From CAIUMH01 sp963758555 (GTDB taxonomy: Bacteria; Actinomycetota; Acidimicrobiia; Acidimicrobiales; RAAP-2): DNA of 64,000 nt. A model generated the notes under the pieces. The model was not told the origin of the DNA. It ran no database searches and worked only from the letters and a program-made list of their open reading frames with translations. Every line of letters starts with the position of its first letter. Position 1 is the stretch's first letter. Below are positions 44,618 to 52,545 of the stretch, piece after piece. Position numbers and translations under genes: made by a program. The stretch is from positions 62,001 through 126,000 of the forward strand of contig CAVWVW010000004.1 in NCBI GenBank assembly GCA_963758555.1, written 5' to 3'.

Positions 44618-46150
44618 GTGAAAGGTTCAAGAATCGGCGTCATCGCAGCGTTGGCGGCGTCTGCACTTTGCTTCGCAGCCTGCTCGTCGACGAGCAGCTC
44701 ATCGACGCCGACCACCACCTCGGAAGGGAACACCTCAACAGCAGCGCCCAACGTCTTTCACATCAAGCCAGCAGCGGCGCTGCCGAAGGTCCAGGGCCCG
44801 ATCACCGCACCAGGTAAGTCGTCGCTCACGCTGTCGGAGTTTCCCCTGTCCAGTGTCGGCTACAGCCAGTCCGAGTACTTCTTCTCGGGCACGGCAACCT
44901 CGTATTCCTCGACGACTCCTCTGACGTCAAACGGGAAGTGGTCTGTGGAGCCCGCGGCGACCGCGCCCTACAAGTCACGCATGGTCATCGCGAGACCATC
45001 AGACCCTTCGAAGTTCAGCGGCACCGTGATCGTCGAGTGGCTCAACGTGACGGACCTGCAAGATGCAGCCGTCGATTGGACCTTTGGTCACGATCAGATG
45101 ATACGGAGCGGAGACGTCTACGTCGGTGTCTCAGCTCAAGTGGCTGGGATCGACCAGGCCAAGACGGTGGACCCGGCGAGATACGGCTCGCTCGATTCCC
45201 CCGGAGACAGCTTCTCCTATGACATCTACTCCCAGGCCGCGATGGCGCTTCGCCGAAACACGTCCACGTTGCTGCCTGGCCTCCATCCGAAGGTCTTCAT
45301 CGCTGACGGTGAGTCGCAATCCGCCTATCGAATGGTCACCTACGTTGATGCTGTCGCACCCGTGGCCCAGGAGTTTGACTCCTACATGATCCACAGCACC
45401 GGCTCGGGCGGCAACGTCGCTCCGCTCTCGGCAGCCCCTGAGGCAGACGTCGCCACACCTCCGGCCCTTCAGATCAGAACAGATCTTGGAGTTCCCGTTC
45501 TCGAGTTCGAGACCGAGACAGATGTGCTGGGTCCGTTGAACTTCTATCCCGCCACGCAACCAGATAGCTCGCACTACCGCTTGTGGGAGGTAGCAGGCAC
45601 CTCGCACGCCGACACCTACGAGTCGCTACAAGCCGGCTACGACAACCTGACCTGGCCCTCGGACCTCGCTCAGTTCTCATCGATGAGCTCGCCACCGAGC
45701 TCCATCACGGTCGATTCGTTCTCTCTCAACTGCCCAGATGGGTTCAACACCGGCGAGCAGCACTACGTCTTCAACACCGCTCTCAACGACCTCTCCTCGT
45801 GGGCAACCACGGGGACCGCGCCGAAATCGATGCCGCGCTTCGACATCGACACGTCCACGAGCCCACCCACGTATCGCTTGGACAAGGTGGGCAACGTCGA
45901 GGGAGGGCTCCGGACCCCTGCGGTAGACACACCGGTCGCCCGCTTGTCGGGACTGCCGGCCCCTGGTGGCGGGCAGTTCTGCGAATTCTTCGGGCAGACA
46001 CATCCCTTGAAGACGAGCGAGCTGGCCAAGCTCTATCCGACCACCTCCTCCTTCAGCTCCCAGTGGAAGGCGTCTGTGTCTCGGGACGAGGCTGCGGGCT
46101 ACCTCTTGGCGGTGGACGCAGCCAAGCTTGCCGCCAGCCCTGGCACATGA
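44618..46150 (+). CDS. secreted lipoprotein hydrolase, alpha/beta hydrolase domain (Abhydrolase_10-like)
   Basis: A 510-residue exported protein. From GTG 44618 (GGGGGG upstream) the signal peptide ends CFAAC, a lipobox, then a Ser/Thr linker. VIVEWLNVTDLQDAAVDW and FIADGESQSAYRMVTYVDAV, with the nucleophile Ser in GESQS, match the large alpha/beta hydrolase domain family PF20091. WEVAGTSHADTYE likely holds the catalytic His. It probably cleaves an ester outside the cell, supplying products for the substrate-binding lipoproteins either side; that link is inference. Confidence 0.85.
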   Translation: MKGSRIGVIAALAASALCFAACSSTSSSSTPTTTSEGNTSTAAPNVFHIKPAAALPKVQGPITAPGKSSLTLSEFPLSSVGYSQSEYFFSGTATSYSSTTPLTSNGKWSVEPAATAPYKSRMVIARPSDPSKFSGTVIVEWLNVTDLQDAAVDWTFGHDQMIRSGDVYVGVSAQVAGIDQAKTVDPARYGSLDSPGDSFSYDIYSQAAMALRRNTSTLLPGLHPKVFIADGESQSAYRMVTYVDAVAPVAQEFDSYMIHSTGSGGNVAPLSAAPEADVATPPALQIRTDLGVPVLEFETETDVLGPLNFYPATQPDSSHYRLWEVAGTSHADTYESLQAGYDNLTWPSDLAQFSSMSSPPSSITVDSFSLNCPDGFNTGEQHYVFNTALNDLSSWATTGTAPKSMPRFDIDTSTSPPTYRLDKVGNVEGGLRTPAVDTPVARLSGLPAPGGGQFCEFFGQTHPLKTSELAKLYPTTSSFSSQWKASVSRDEAAGYLLAVDAAKLAASPGT

Positions 46151-46200
46151 AGCCAAAGAGAGACTGCAAGCAGCACCGTGCCATCAAAGTGCATCGCATG

Positions 46201-46289
46201 TTGGAGTGGCTCAGCACCGCATGCCGTGATCGGAGTTTCCCTCTCCTTCCTCCCCCGGGGTCACGGTGTGCGGTGCTGAGCCACTCCAA
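46201..46289. repeat. 29-bp inverted repeat forming a long hairpin
   Basis: The arms 46201-46229 and 46261-46289 pair at 27 of 29 positions around a 31-base pyrimidine-rich loop. The arms begin TTGGAGTGGCTCAGCACC and end with its complement. It lies between two plus-strand hydrolase genes. It is longer than a usual terminator and has no T-run. A terminator, RNA element or the remnant of a small mobile element are all possible. Confidence 0.85.
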
Positions 46290-46416
46290 GCCAAGATCGG
46301 AGGGGTCCTCGAGCGGAAGAACCGCACCACGAGTGAGGTGGTGCTGACCCAACACAGGCGGATGCCATTCGTTCGCTGCCTCGACCGAGTCCCTGAGATT
46401 GAAAAGGAACAACACT

Positions 46417-47214
46417 GTGCCCTCGGCCATCATCAATGATCTGGAGATCGCCTACGAGCGCGTCGGAGAAGGTCCTCCCCTCCTCTACCTCAACGGGACG
46501 GGTGCAACCCTGGCCACCGCGAAGCCCGTTCTGGATCTCCTGGCCGCAGATTTCGAGGTCGTCGCCTTCGACCAACGAGGCATCGGTCTGTCAGAGACCC
46601 CTGCTTCCCCCTATGCCATGGCAGATCTCGCGACCGACGCACTCACGCTCGCGGACCATCTCGGCTGGGAGAGCTTTGGCCTCCTCGGTCTCAGCTTCGG
46701 CGGCATGGTTGCTCAGGAAGTCGCCGTCACCAGTCCCGAGCGAGTCAGTCGCCTCGCCCTCTTGTGCACCTCGTCAGGAGGGGCGGGAGGTAAGTCTTTC
46801 CCCCTCGACACCGTCGGGGATCTGCCTTCGGAAGAGCGTGACGCTCGCCTGCCGCAGATCCTCGATACCCGCTTCACTCCCGAATGGCTCAGCTCTCATG
46901 AGCTCGACCGGCTCATCAGCGCCGGGCTGAGGGAGCACTTCTCCCAGAGCAAGGACCCTCACGTGCTGGTCGGAGAGCGTTTGCAGCTCACCGCTCGGAA
47001 GGGGCACGACGTCTTCGAGCGCCTGTCAGTGATCAGCTGTCCCACGATGGTCGCCGCTGGACGCTTTGACGGCATCGCTCCGCTCTCCAACAGCGAAGCC
47101 ATCGCAAACCAGATCCCACACGCCGAGCTCCATGTCTTCGAAGGCGGCCACATGTTCGTGTCGCAAGACCCCGCCGCCCTCCCAGCCGTCGTGGCATTTC
47201 TCAAGGGCAGCTGA
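46417..47214 (+). CDS. alpha/beta-fold hydrolase
   Basis: A 265-residue cytoplasmic alpha/beta hydrolase. VVAFDQRGIGLSETP is the oxyanion/strand-5 region, GLLGLSFGGMVAQEVA holds the nucleophile Ser, AAGRFDGIAPLSNS the Asp, and FEGGHMFVSQDP the His. The GTG at 46417 with AAAAGGAAC upstream is preferred; a TTG six codons earlier is also open. Related proteins include meta-cleavage product and lactone hydrolases. The substrate is unknown. Confidence 0.88.
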   Translation: MPSAIINDLEIAYERVGEGPPLLYLNGTGATLATAKPVLDLLAADFEVVAFDQRGIGLSETPASPYAMADLATDALTLADHLGWESFGLLGLSFGGMVAQEVAVTSPERVSRLALLCTSSGGAGGKSFPLDTVGDLPSEERDARLPQILDTRFTPEWLSSHELDRLISAGLREHFSQSKDPHVLVGERLQLTARKGHDVFERLSVISCPTMVAAGRFDGIAPLSNSEAIANQIPHAELHVFEGGHMFVSQDPAALPAVVAFLKGS

Positions 47215-47348
47215 GCTCGGAGCCATCTCTGGCCCGAAAGGTCGCGCGGCCGAGACGATGGTGATCTCACCGCTCCACAAGGAGCAAGAGGCCAGATCTC
47301 ATCTCACCATCGCGCCCAACACCGGGTTGTAGTGCCGTCGACGGCGGC

Positions 47349-48173
47349 TCATGGCACCATCGCCGTTCGGACGAACGGCACCTGTCCGCCGTCGACAAGA
47401 AGGTCCGTCCCAGTGATGAAGGTCGCCTGGTCACTCAAGAGGAATGCTGCAGCCATGGCGATGTCCTCGGGTGTACCGATTCGCTTCGTGCCGCTCTGAT
47501 CGATCAGGACTTTCATCATCTCTCCCGTGGGTCCATCGAGCTCTGCGTTGCCCATGGGAGTGGCGATGATCCCAGGCGAGATGGTGTTCACCCGCGCGCC
47601 GCGCGCTGCCCACACAAGCGAGGCCGCCCACATACGCACCTGGTTCCCACGCTTCGCCAAGCTGTACGCGCTTCCGGGATCGGTGGTCGATGCAACCTCT
47701 GGCAGATCGAGCAGTTGCTCAGTGGGCGTCACCGCCAGAGCGTGCTCGACCGCTGGATCCAAAGGCAGCATGGTCCCCGCCATCGAAGCAATGAACACTG
47801 CTGCTCCCCCTTGAGCCATGACTGGACCAAAGTGATCGAGCATCAGGGCCGTTCCGAGCAGATCGACTTTGAAGATCGCTTCAGCCGAAGCTTGGACAGG
47901 CGACAAGCCCGCGGTGTGCACGAGCTGATGAACCTCTCCGAGGGCGGTCGCCTTGGTGACCAGCGCCTCGATCGAGGACACGTCTGACACATCGACTCTG
48001 GCGCCATGGACGTCGTATCCGATCTCGGAGAGGTGGGCGACTTCTCTCTTGATCGTGGCTTCGTCAAAGTCGGCGAGCAGCATCGTGCGACCTGTGCCGA
48101 TGCGACGAGCCACTGCGGCCCCCATGCCGCCTACTCCGGTGATGACGACGATTTGCCTCTGCTGCTGGCTCAA
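47349..48173 (-). CDS. SDR family oxidoreductase
   Basis: A 274-residue SDR. VVITGVGGMGAAVARRIGTG is the cofactor motif, with GVGGMG in place of the usual GxxxGIG. The catalytic region is AYSLAKRGNQVRMWAA and the end FLLSDQATFITGTDLLVDGG. The start is TTG 48173 with GGAGAG upstream. It is probably a separate unit, as a strong nested hairpin lies just upstream (48274-48325). Confidence 0.85.
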   Translation of the reverse strand: MSQQQRQIVVITGVGGMGAAVARRIGTGRTMLLADFDEATIKREVAHLSEIGYDVHGARVDVSDVSSIEALVTKATALGEVHQLVHTAGLSPVQASAEAIFKVDLLGTALMLDHFGPVMAQGGAAVFIASMAGTMLPLDPAVEHALAVTPTEQLLDLPEVASTTDPGSAYSLAKRGNQVRMWAASLVWAARGARVNTISPGIIATPMGNAELDGPTGEMMKVLIDQSGTKRIGTPEDIAMAAAFLLSDQATFITGTDLLVDGGQVPFVRTAMVP

Positions 48174-48273
48174 GGCGCTCTCCAGTGGTCATGGTTCGTG
48201 CTCGCCGATCAGAGCCGTGGCATCACCACTGAAGGTGAGCCCTGCTCGATCGACCTCTCTTGGTCAACGTGAC

Positions 48274-48325
48274 GAGAGCCAGCTCCTATGGGTTCCTGGG
48301 GGAACCTCAACGGGAGCTGGCTCTC
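48274..48325 (-). terminator. strong nested hairpin downstream of a substrate-binding protein gene
   Basis: Outer stem GAGAGCCAGCTCC (48274-48286) pairs with GGAGCTGGCTCTC (48313-48325), a perfect 13 bp. Inside it GGTTCC (48291-48296) pairs with GGAACC (48301-48306). It lies directly after the stop of the minus-strand gene at 48333. No T-run follows, so it may be an mRNA-stabilising hairpin as well as a terminator. Confidence 0.65.
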
Positions 48326-48332
48326 GACCCCG

Positions 48333-49631
48333 TTAGATCTTGGGCGGGTTGAACGAGGTGCTACCCGGGATGTAGGGAGCGCACATCGGGGTCGCCGAGA
48401 TCGGCACGAAGGTGTTGGTCTTGGCCTGCTCATACCACTCGCAACCCGTCTTGGCGTTGTAGCCGAAGTTGTTCGTGAAGTTCACCGTCGTCGGCAGGAT
48501 GCCGTCGCCGTTCCAGGCGGTGATTGAACGAAGCCCCGTGATCGTGCTGGCAGCCGTGGGATTCGCACCGGCCTTGAGCAATCCCTTGATCATGAGCTCC
48601 GCACCCAGATACGACTCGTACTGGGCGTAGTCGGGGAACTGTCCGGACTTGAAGTGGGCGTACTTGGTCATCGTCTCCATCATGGTCGTCGTGCCAGCGT
48701 TCGCGGGGATGTTCCACGGCCGGAACGACGTGCCGAAGTACACCCCTTGGACGCTGCTCCAGATGTTCGATTTGATGAGACTTGTCTGGTACCCCGTGTC
48801 AAAGCTCACGACCTTGGGATTCAAGCCGTTCTGCTTCATGTCGTTGAGCAGCGCCAGGTTCGAGTTGATATCCATCTGGCTCGAGAGCGAGTCGATCTTC
48901 GCCGACTTCGCAGCCAACGCTTCGGTTCCGAAGGACTCGGTGCCAAACTGCACCGTGGTGTCCATGACACCTACCTTCAGGCCGGCAGCGAGAGCAGATG
49001 AAGCCGATCCATATGTGGCATGGACGGAGCTTGGCGAGATGCTGTAGCCGTAGGTCGCCAGATTGGTGCCGCCACGAGACTTCAGGAAGTTGCCGAGGAG
49101 TTTTGACCACGGAACCTTCGGATCGGTGTTGTTGTTGTCCGCCGGGAACATGTTCGTGTTGGGCGGGGTTCCCCACTCGCTTCCGTCACCCGAGTTCCCG
49201 GTCACCGGGATGCCCGCCTCTTGGGCATACTTCGAACCCAAGAAGAACACGGGCGAGTTGGCTACGATGCCGGTGACCCCGTCGGAGATGGCCTGTTGGA
49301 TCGTGGTGGGCGCCAGCGTTGGGCTCGTCTGGTCATCGAGGACGATCGGGTCGATCTTGTGCCCGTTGATCCCGCCGGCGGCGTTCTGCGCGTCGATCGC
49401 TGCTGTGAAGGCGATCGGCGCGTCGCCATCGATGGAAGAGTCAGCACCAGTGACAGAGGAAATCAAAGCGATCTTGATCGGGGCTCCGTTGCCTCCGGAG
49501 GTCTTGGTGCCCGTCGTGCCGCTGCTGGTCGTCGTTGGTGAGCTCGACGAAGAGCCACAGGCTGCCAAGACAACCCCCAGTGCCAACGTGGACGCAATGA
49601 GCCCCGTTCGCTTCGTACGCGAAGACTTCAT
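48333..49631 (-). CDS. substrate-binding lipoprotein, Peripla_BP_6 type
   Basis: A 432-residue paralogue of the protein at 42871. The signal peptide ends VLAAC, the linker is Ser/Thr-rich, and the mature domain begins IKIALISSVTGADSSIDGD with NAAGGINGHKIDPIVLDDQ. I chose ATG 49631; a longer frame to 49667 adds 12 residues with no signal-peptide character. Two GTAAC-N3-GWTAC-like sites lie upstream. No transporter genes accompany it, so it must share a remote permease or act as a sensor. Confidence 0.9.
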   Translation of the reverse strand: MKSSRTKRTGLIASTLALGVVLAACGSSSSSPTTTSSGTTGTKTSGGNGAPIKIALISSVTGADSSIDGDAPIAFTAAIDAQNAAGGINGHKIDPIVLDDQTSPTLAPTTIQQAISDGVTGIVANSPVFFLGSKYAQEAGIPVTGNSGDGSEWGTPPNTNMFPADNNNTDPKVPWSKLLGNFLKSRGGTNLATYGYSISPSSVHATYGSASSALAAGLKVGVMDTTVQFGTESFGTEALAAKSAKIDSLSSQMDINSNLALLNDMKQNGLNPKVVSFDTGYQTSLIKSNIWSSVQGVYFGTSFRPWNIPANAGTTTMMETMTKYAHFKSGQFPDYAQYESYLGAELMIKGLLKAGANPTAASTITGLRSITAWNGDGILPTTVNFTNNFGYNAKTGCEWYEQAKTNTFVPISATPMCAPYIPGSTSFNPPKI

Positions 49632-49652
49632 CCTGAGTAACCCCCCAATTTT

Positions 49653-49665
49653 GTAACCCGGATAC
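49653..49665. promoter_or_regulatory. candidate operator GTAAC-N3-GATAC
   Basis: GTAACCCGGATAC, one mismatch from the perfect palindrome, 22 bases upstream of the start at 49631. It is paired with a second site 20 bases further out. Confidence 0.45.
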
Positions 49666-49685
49666 ATCCCGAGCCCTGCAAAACG

Positions 49686-49698
49686 TAACCATGTTTCA
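49686..49698. promoter_or_regulatory. candidate operator GTAAC-N3-GTTTC
   Basis: GTAACCATGTTTC, one mismatch from the perfect site at 44543 with an identical CAT spacer, 55 bases upstream of the lipoprotein start at 49631. Confidence 0.5.
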
Positions 49699-49804
49699 CA
49701 ATGCCGTCAAATGCGCTCCTGATCGAGAAGATGCCAGTTGCTGGCGAGTCGAGAGACCTTCGGTCGACCGGCGGATTCTGCTCAGAGGCCGGCTGGACCG
49801 CTCG

Positions 49805-50434
49805 TCACTCGACGAGTGAGGCAAGTCGGAACACCGTTCTCTCCACGCCGTGAAGGATCTCCTCGACCGGAATCTCACCTCGGGTGAATCGCGCCAACAA
49901 GCCAAGCGTCATGTTCTCGAGGATGAGGTAGATGTCAGCAGCGAGTTCAGGCTCCATGACCAAGAAAAGCTGTTGCGATCTCGGCTCGATGGCGTTTCGG
50001 CCTTGGCGCTCAAGGCGCTCTCCTCCTGGCCCCGACTGCGCTATGAAATAGGCCTTGAGAATCTCTGGTGATCGCTCCCACGGTTCAATGACCTGCCTGA
50101 AGCCCCTCATCAGACCTTCGTAGAGGCTCTCATCGGCCTTCGGCGGCGGTGGAGGCAAGTAGCTGTGCTGAGCCATCCAAAGCCCTAGTGCGTCGATGAT
50201 GAGCTCTGACTTGTTGCCGAACAGCTCATAGACGGTTTGGAGGGAGACCCGCGATCGGCGTGCCACCTCTCGGATCTGGACGCCCTCATAGCCTCCGACC
50301 TCGAGCATCTCTATGACGGTTGTGATGATTCGATCGCGTGACTTTGGAACGTCTGCTCCTCCGGATGGGAGAGAAGAGCTCATAGCAGGTGGTCTCCGTT
50401 TCGCATCATGAGCCACTTGTGGCTTGCTTCCCAT
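49805..50434 (-). CDS. TetR/AcrR-family transcriptional regulator
   Basis: About 209 residues from ATG 50434 (AGAGGA upstream); M at 50383 is an alternative and the longer frame to 50524 is unlikely. The N-terminal helix-turn-helix is DRIITTVIEMLEVGGYEGVQIREVARRSRVSLQTVYELFGNKSELI, quoted here as separate parts: DRIITTVIEMLEVGGYEG, VQIREVARRSRVSLQTVY and ELFGNKSELI. The C-terminal ligand domain shows a GFRQVIEPWERSPEILKAY segment like that of lipid-sensing members. It is the only regulator in the catabolic region and a candidate reader of one of the operator families. Confidence 0.9.
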   Translation of the reverse strand: MGSKPQVAHDAKRRPPAMSSSLPSGGADVPKSRDRIITTVIEMLEVGGYEGVQIREVARRSRVSLQTVYELFGNKSELIIDALGLWMAQHSYLPPPPPKADESLYEGLMRGFRQVIEPWERSPEILKAYFIAQSGPGGERLERQGRNAIEPRSQQLFLVMEPELAADIYLILENMTLGLLARFTRGEIPVEEILHGVERTVFRLASLVE

Positions 50435-50783
50435 CGGAGTCCTCTCATCCGAACCCTCATGTCTCCTGCCAAGGATGCCGTCGCCATCGAACTTGTTGTG
50501 GCGTGGGCGGGTTCGTACGAGCACGCGCCTTGGCTGTCTCTGTGAATTCGACCGAACTCCGACCCCGGCTGCGAAGAGAGTTCACTCGCTTCTGATGACG
50601 TTCCTGGCGGCGAGGCTACTCAATGCCGTGTGGCGGGGGCCTTGTGCACCAAGCCACGTCAAGTGCAACGAGAGGAGATCACCGCCAGGACGAACAGGGT
50701 ATCCCCGATGTCTTCGCAGCACGTGCGTCGCTGTCGCCGTCGTCTGCGGGCGGGAGAACTCTCCATGGCGTACGTTGATTTCC
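50435..50783. other. divergent intergenic region
   Basis: About 350 bases between the tetR start and the gene at 50784. The right end carries the candidate operator at 50775-50790, which touches the start codon. I see no convincing gene in the rest. Confidence 0.5.
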
Positions 50784-50790
50784 ATGTCAA
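50775..50790. promoter_or_regulatory. candidate operator, TYGAY-N6-GTCRA family
   Basis: TTGATTTCCATGTCAA has TTGA/TCAA arms and contains the ATG of the gene at 50784. A repressor here would block a short-leader or leaderless start directly. It matches sites at 11237, 26129 and 60194. Confidence 0.5.
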
Positions 50791-51572
50791 CATTGAACGG
50801 AACGCCATCCGATGACCTTCCCGCCGTTCTCGAAACGGGAGCGAGCGACGTGCAATTCGCCTTCGTGTCGCTGTCGGAACGAGCACCTGAGGGGAGGGAT
50901 GCGGAGTACATCGAGTGGCATTCACTCGATCATCGACCAGAGCAGCACAGGCTCGCTGGACTCCGCTGCTCGCTTCGAGTGGCGTCCACGCCTTCGTGCA
51001 GGGCAGCCAGGGCAGCGGAGGTCGCCCCTTACGACGAGGTGGACCACGTCATGACGTACCTCTTCAAGGATTCGAGCTCGATACCGGGCTTCGACAAGCT
51101 TGGAGCGGCGCTCGGTGAGGGCGGCAGGATGACTGTCCGCCTGCCGACGGTCGATTTTTGCACCGCTGACCTCGCCGGCAAGGTGGCCTCTCCGTCCGCA
51201 GTGGCCGGTGCCGACGTGATTCCTTGGCGTCCAGCTCTCGGCATCTACCTCTTAATCGAGCGTGGGTGGTCGAACCCCGCAGACCTCCTCAGCGTCGACG
51301 GTGTCGCAGGGATCTGGTGGTACCACCGACGATCGTCTACGTCCTCAGACGTGAACGGCGCCGACGAGCTTCAACTCAGCTACCTCTACCTCGACAGTGA
51401 CCCAGTCGAGGTCGCTCACCTTCTTGCTGCCCCTCTTGCGGACCGATGGAAGTCCGGAGCCATCGAGGGCCTCCTTGCTGCTCCCTTCTACACGATCGTT
51501 CCCTTCGAATGGGATCGCTATCTACCCGCTGATGGATCGTCACCAACCAGCAGCAACTCTGAGACGAGCTAG
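50784..51572 (+). CDS. hypothetical protein
   Basis: A 262-residue protein that I do not recognise as a named family. YIEWHSLDHRPEQHRLAGLR and the length recall dimeric alpha-beta-barrel (EthD/Dabb-like) proteins, possibly duplicated: a second unit may start near IPWRPALGIYLLIE. There is no signal peptide or membrane segment. It is the first gene of a plus-strand operon with an LLM oxidoreductase, an esterase and a CoA ligase. Confidence 0.6.
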   Translation: MSTLNGTPSDDLPAVLETGASDVQFAFVSLSERAPEGRDAEYIEWHSLDHRPEQHRLAGLRCSLRVASTPSCRAARAAEVAPYDEVDHVMTYLFKDSSSIPGFDKLGAALGEGGRMTVRLPTVDFCTADLAGKVASPSAVAGADVIPWRPALGIYLLIERGWSNPADLLSVDGVAGIWWYHRRSSTSSDVNGADELQLSYLYLDSDPVEVAHLLAAPLADRWKSGAIEGLLAAPFYTIVPFEWDRYLPADGSSPTSSNSETS

Positions 51573-51576
51573 TTCC

Positions 51577-52446
51577 TTGAGCGCCACCTTCAAGCTCTCG
51601 ATCAGCTCACCGATCGTGACCATGAATCCAAAAGGATCAGCCGCGTGGGAACGAGATGCGACTGTCAATGACCTCGGGCTGGTGGCTGAGACTGCGGACC
51701 GCCTCGGTTTCGATCACCTCACGTGCAGTGAGCACATTGGTCTCCCAGCAGACGAGCTCTCGAGGCGCGGAGCCCGTTACTGGGATCCACTGGCAACGTT
51801 TGGATATCTCGCCGCTCGCACGGACCAGATCCGCTTTGCGACGAGCGTGCTCGTGCTCGGCTACCACCACCCGCTCGAGATCGCCAAGCGCTATGGCACC
51901 TTGGATTTGATCAGCGGGGGCCGGGTGATCCTCGGGGTGGGCATCGGGACGCTCAAAGAGGAGTTCGACCTCCTGGGCGCCCCCTTTGACCGCCGAGGCG
52001 CTCGGGCCGACGATTCGATGCGGGCGCTCAGAGCCTCGCTGTCACAGTCCGAGCCCTCGTATCATGGCGAGTTCCAGGATTTCGAGGGACTCGTGATTGA
52101 CCCCTGTGCTGTGCAGGATCGCGTGCCGCTCTGGGTGGGCGGGCAAAGTCTCGCCTCGCTCCGTCGGGCTGCCTCGCTCGGGGACGGCTGGTGCCCCTTT
52201 TCCGTCGGACCTTTGCAAGCAGCAGCGTGGCTAACCGACGTCGAGCTCCCCGCAGCATTTGACGTCGTCCTCCCACCAACGTCCGTGCTCGATCCCATGA
52301 ACGAGCCTGGTCGCGCTCAGGAGATCTTGGCCGAGACCGTCGCCTGCGGTGCCACCATCGTCACGTGTTGGTTTCGGCACCGTTCGCTGGCTGACTATCT
52401 CGAGAACCTCGAAGCGATTGCCAGCCTCAAAGCGACCATGAGCTGA
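51577..52446 (+). CDS. LLM-class F420-dependent oxidoreductase
   Basis: A 289-residue luciferase-like enzyme. From TTG 51577 it reads MSATFKLSISSPIVTMNP, the normal family opening; an ATG 15 codons on would delete the first strand. DRLGFDHLTCSEHIGLP and GGRVILGVGIGTLKEEFDLLG are typical of F420-using members. It starts four bases after the preceding stop. Its own stop is followed immediately, in the same frame, by an ATG and a Lys-Ser-Ser repeat frame. Confidence 0.87.
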   Translation: MSATFKLSISSPIVTMNPKGSAAWERDATVNDLGLVAETADRLGFDHLTCSEHIGLPADELSRRGARYWDPLATFGYLAARTDQIRFATSVLVLGYHHPLEIAKRYGTLDLISGGRVILGVGIGTLKEEFDLLGAPFDRRGARADDSMRALRASLSQSEPSYHGEFQDFEGLVIDPCAVQDRVPLWVGGQSLASLRRAASLGDGWCPFSVGPLQAAAWLTDVELPAAFDVVLPPTSVLDPMNEPGRAQEILAETVACGATIVTCWFRHRSLADYLENLEAIASLKATMS

Positions 52447-52545
52447 ATGGCCTTCCTCGCTTCGAAATCGCAGAAGAGCAGCAAGAGCAGCAAGAGCAGC
52501 AAGAGCAGCAAGAGCAGCAAGAGCAAGGAGAACCATGACCATTAA
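52447..52545 (+). CDS. small Lys/Ser-repeat reading frame
   Basis: MAFLASKSQ followed by five KSS units and KSKENHDH, 32 residues. It starts directly after the LLM stop codon, in the same frame, and overlaps the start of the next gene. It could be a separate basic peptide, a lost C-terminal tail of the LLM enzyme, or only a tandem-repeat bridge that places the AAGGAG site. Expression is unproven. Confidence 0.35.
   Translation: MAFLASKSQKSSKSSKSSKSSKSSKSKENHDH
52474..52524 (+). repeat. 9-bp tandem repeat AAGAGCAGC
   Basis: Five perfect copies (52474-52518) and a partial sixth. The unit is a multiple of three, so copy-number changes keep the frame. It lies between the LLM gene and the esterase gene and merges into the latter's ribosome site AAGGAG. 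Confidence 0.95.

Noticed and set aside
44232..44630. Possible small gene in the divergent promoter region
   Set aside because: No recognisable features; it overlaps both candidate operators and has atypical composition for a gene here.
52474..52524. Tandem repeat as a CRISPR array or origin iteron
   Set aside because: The units are contiguous 9-mers with no spacers, and no cas, dnaA or rep gene is nearby.
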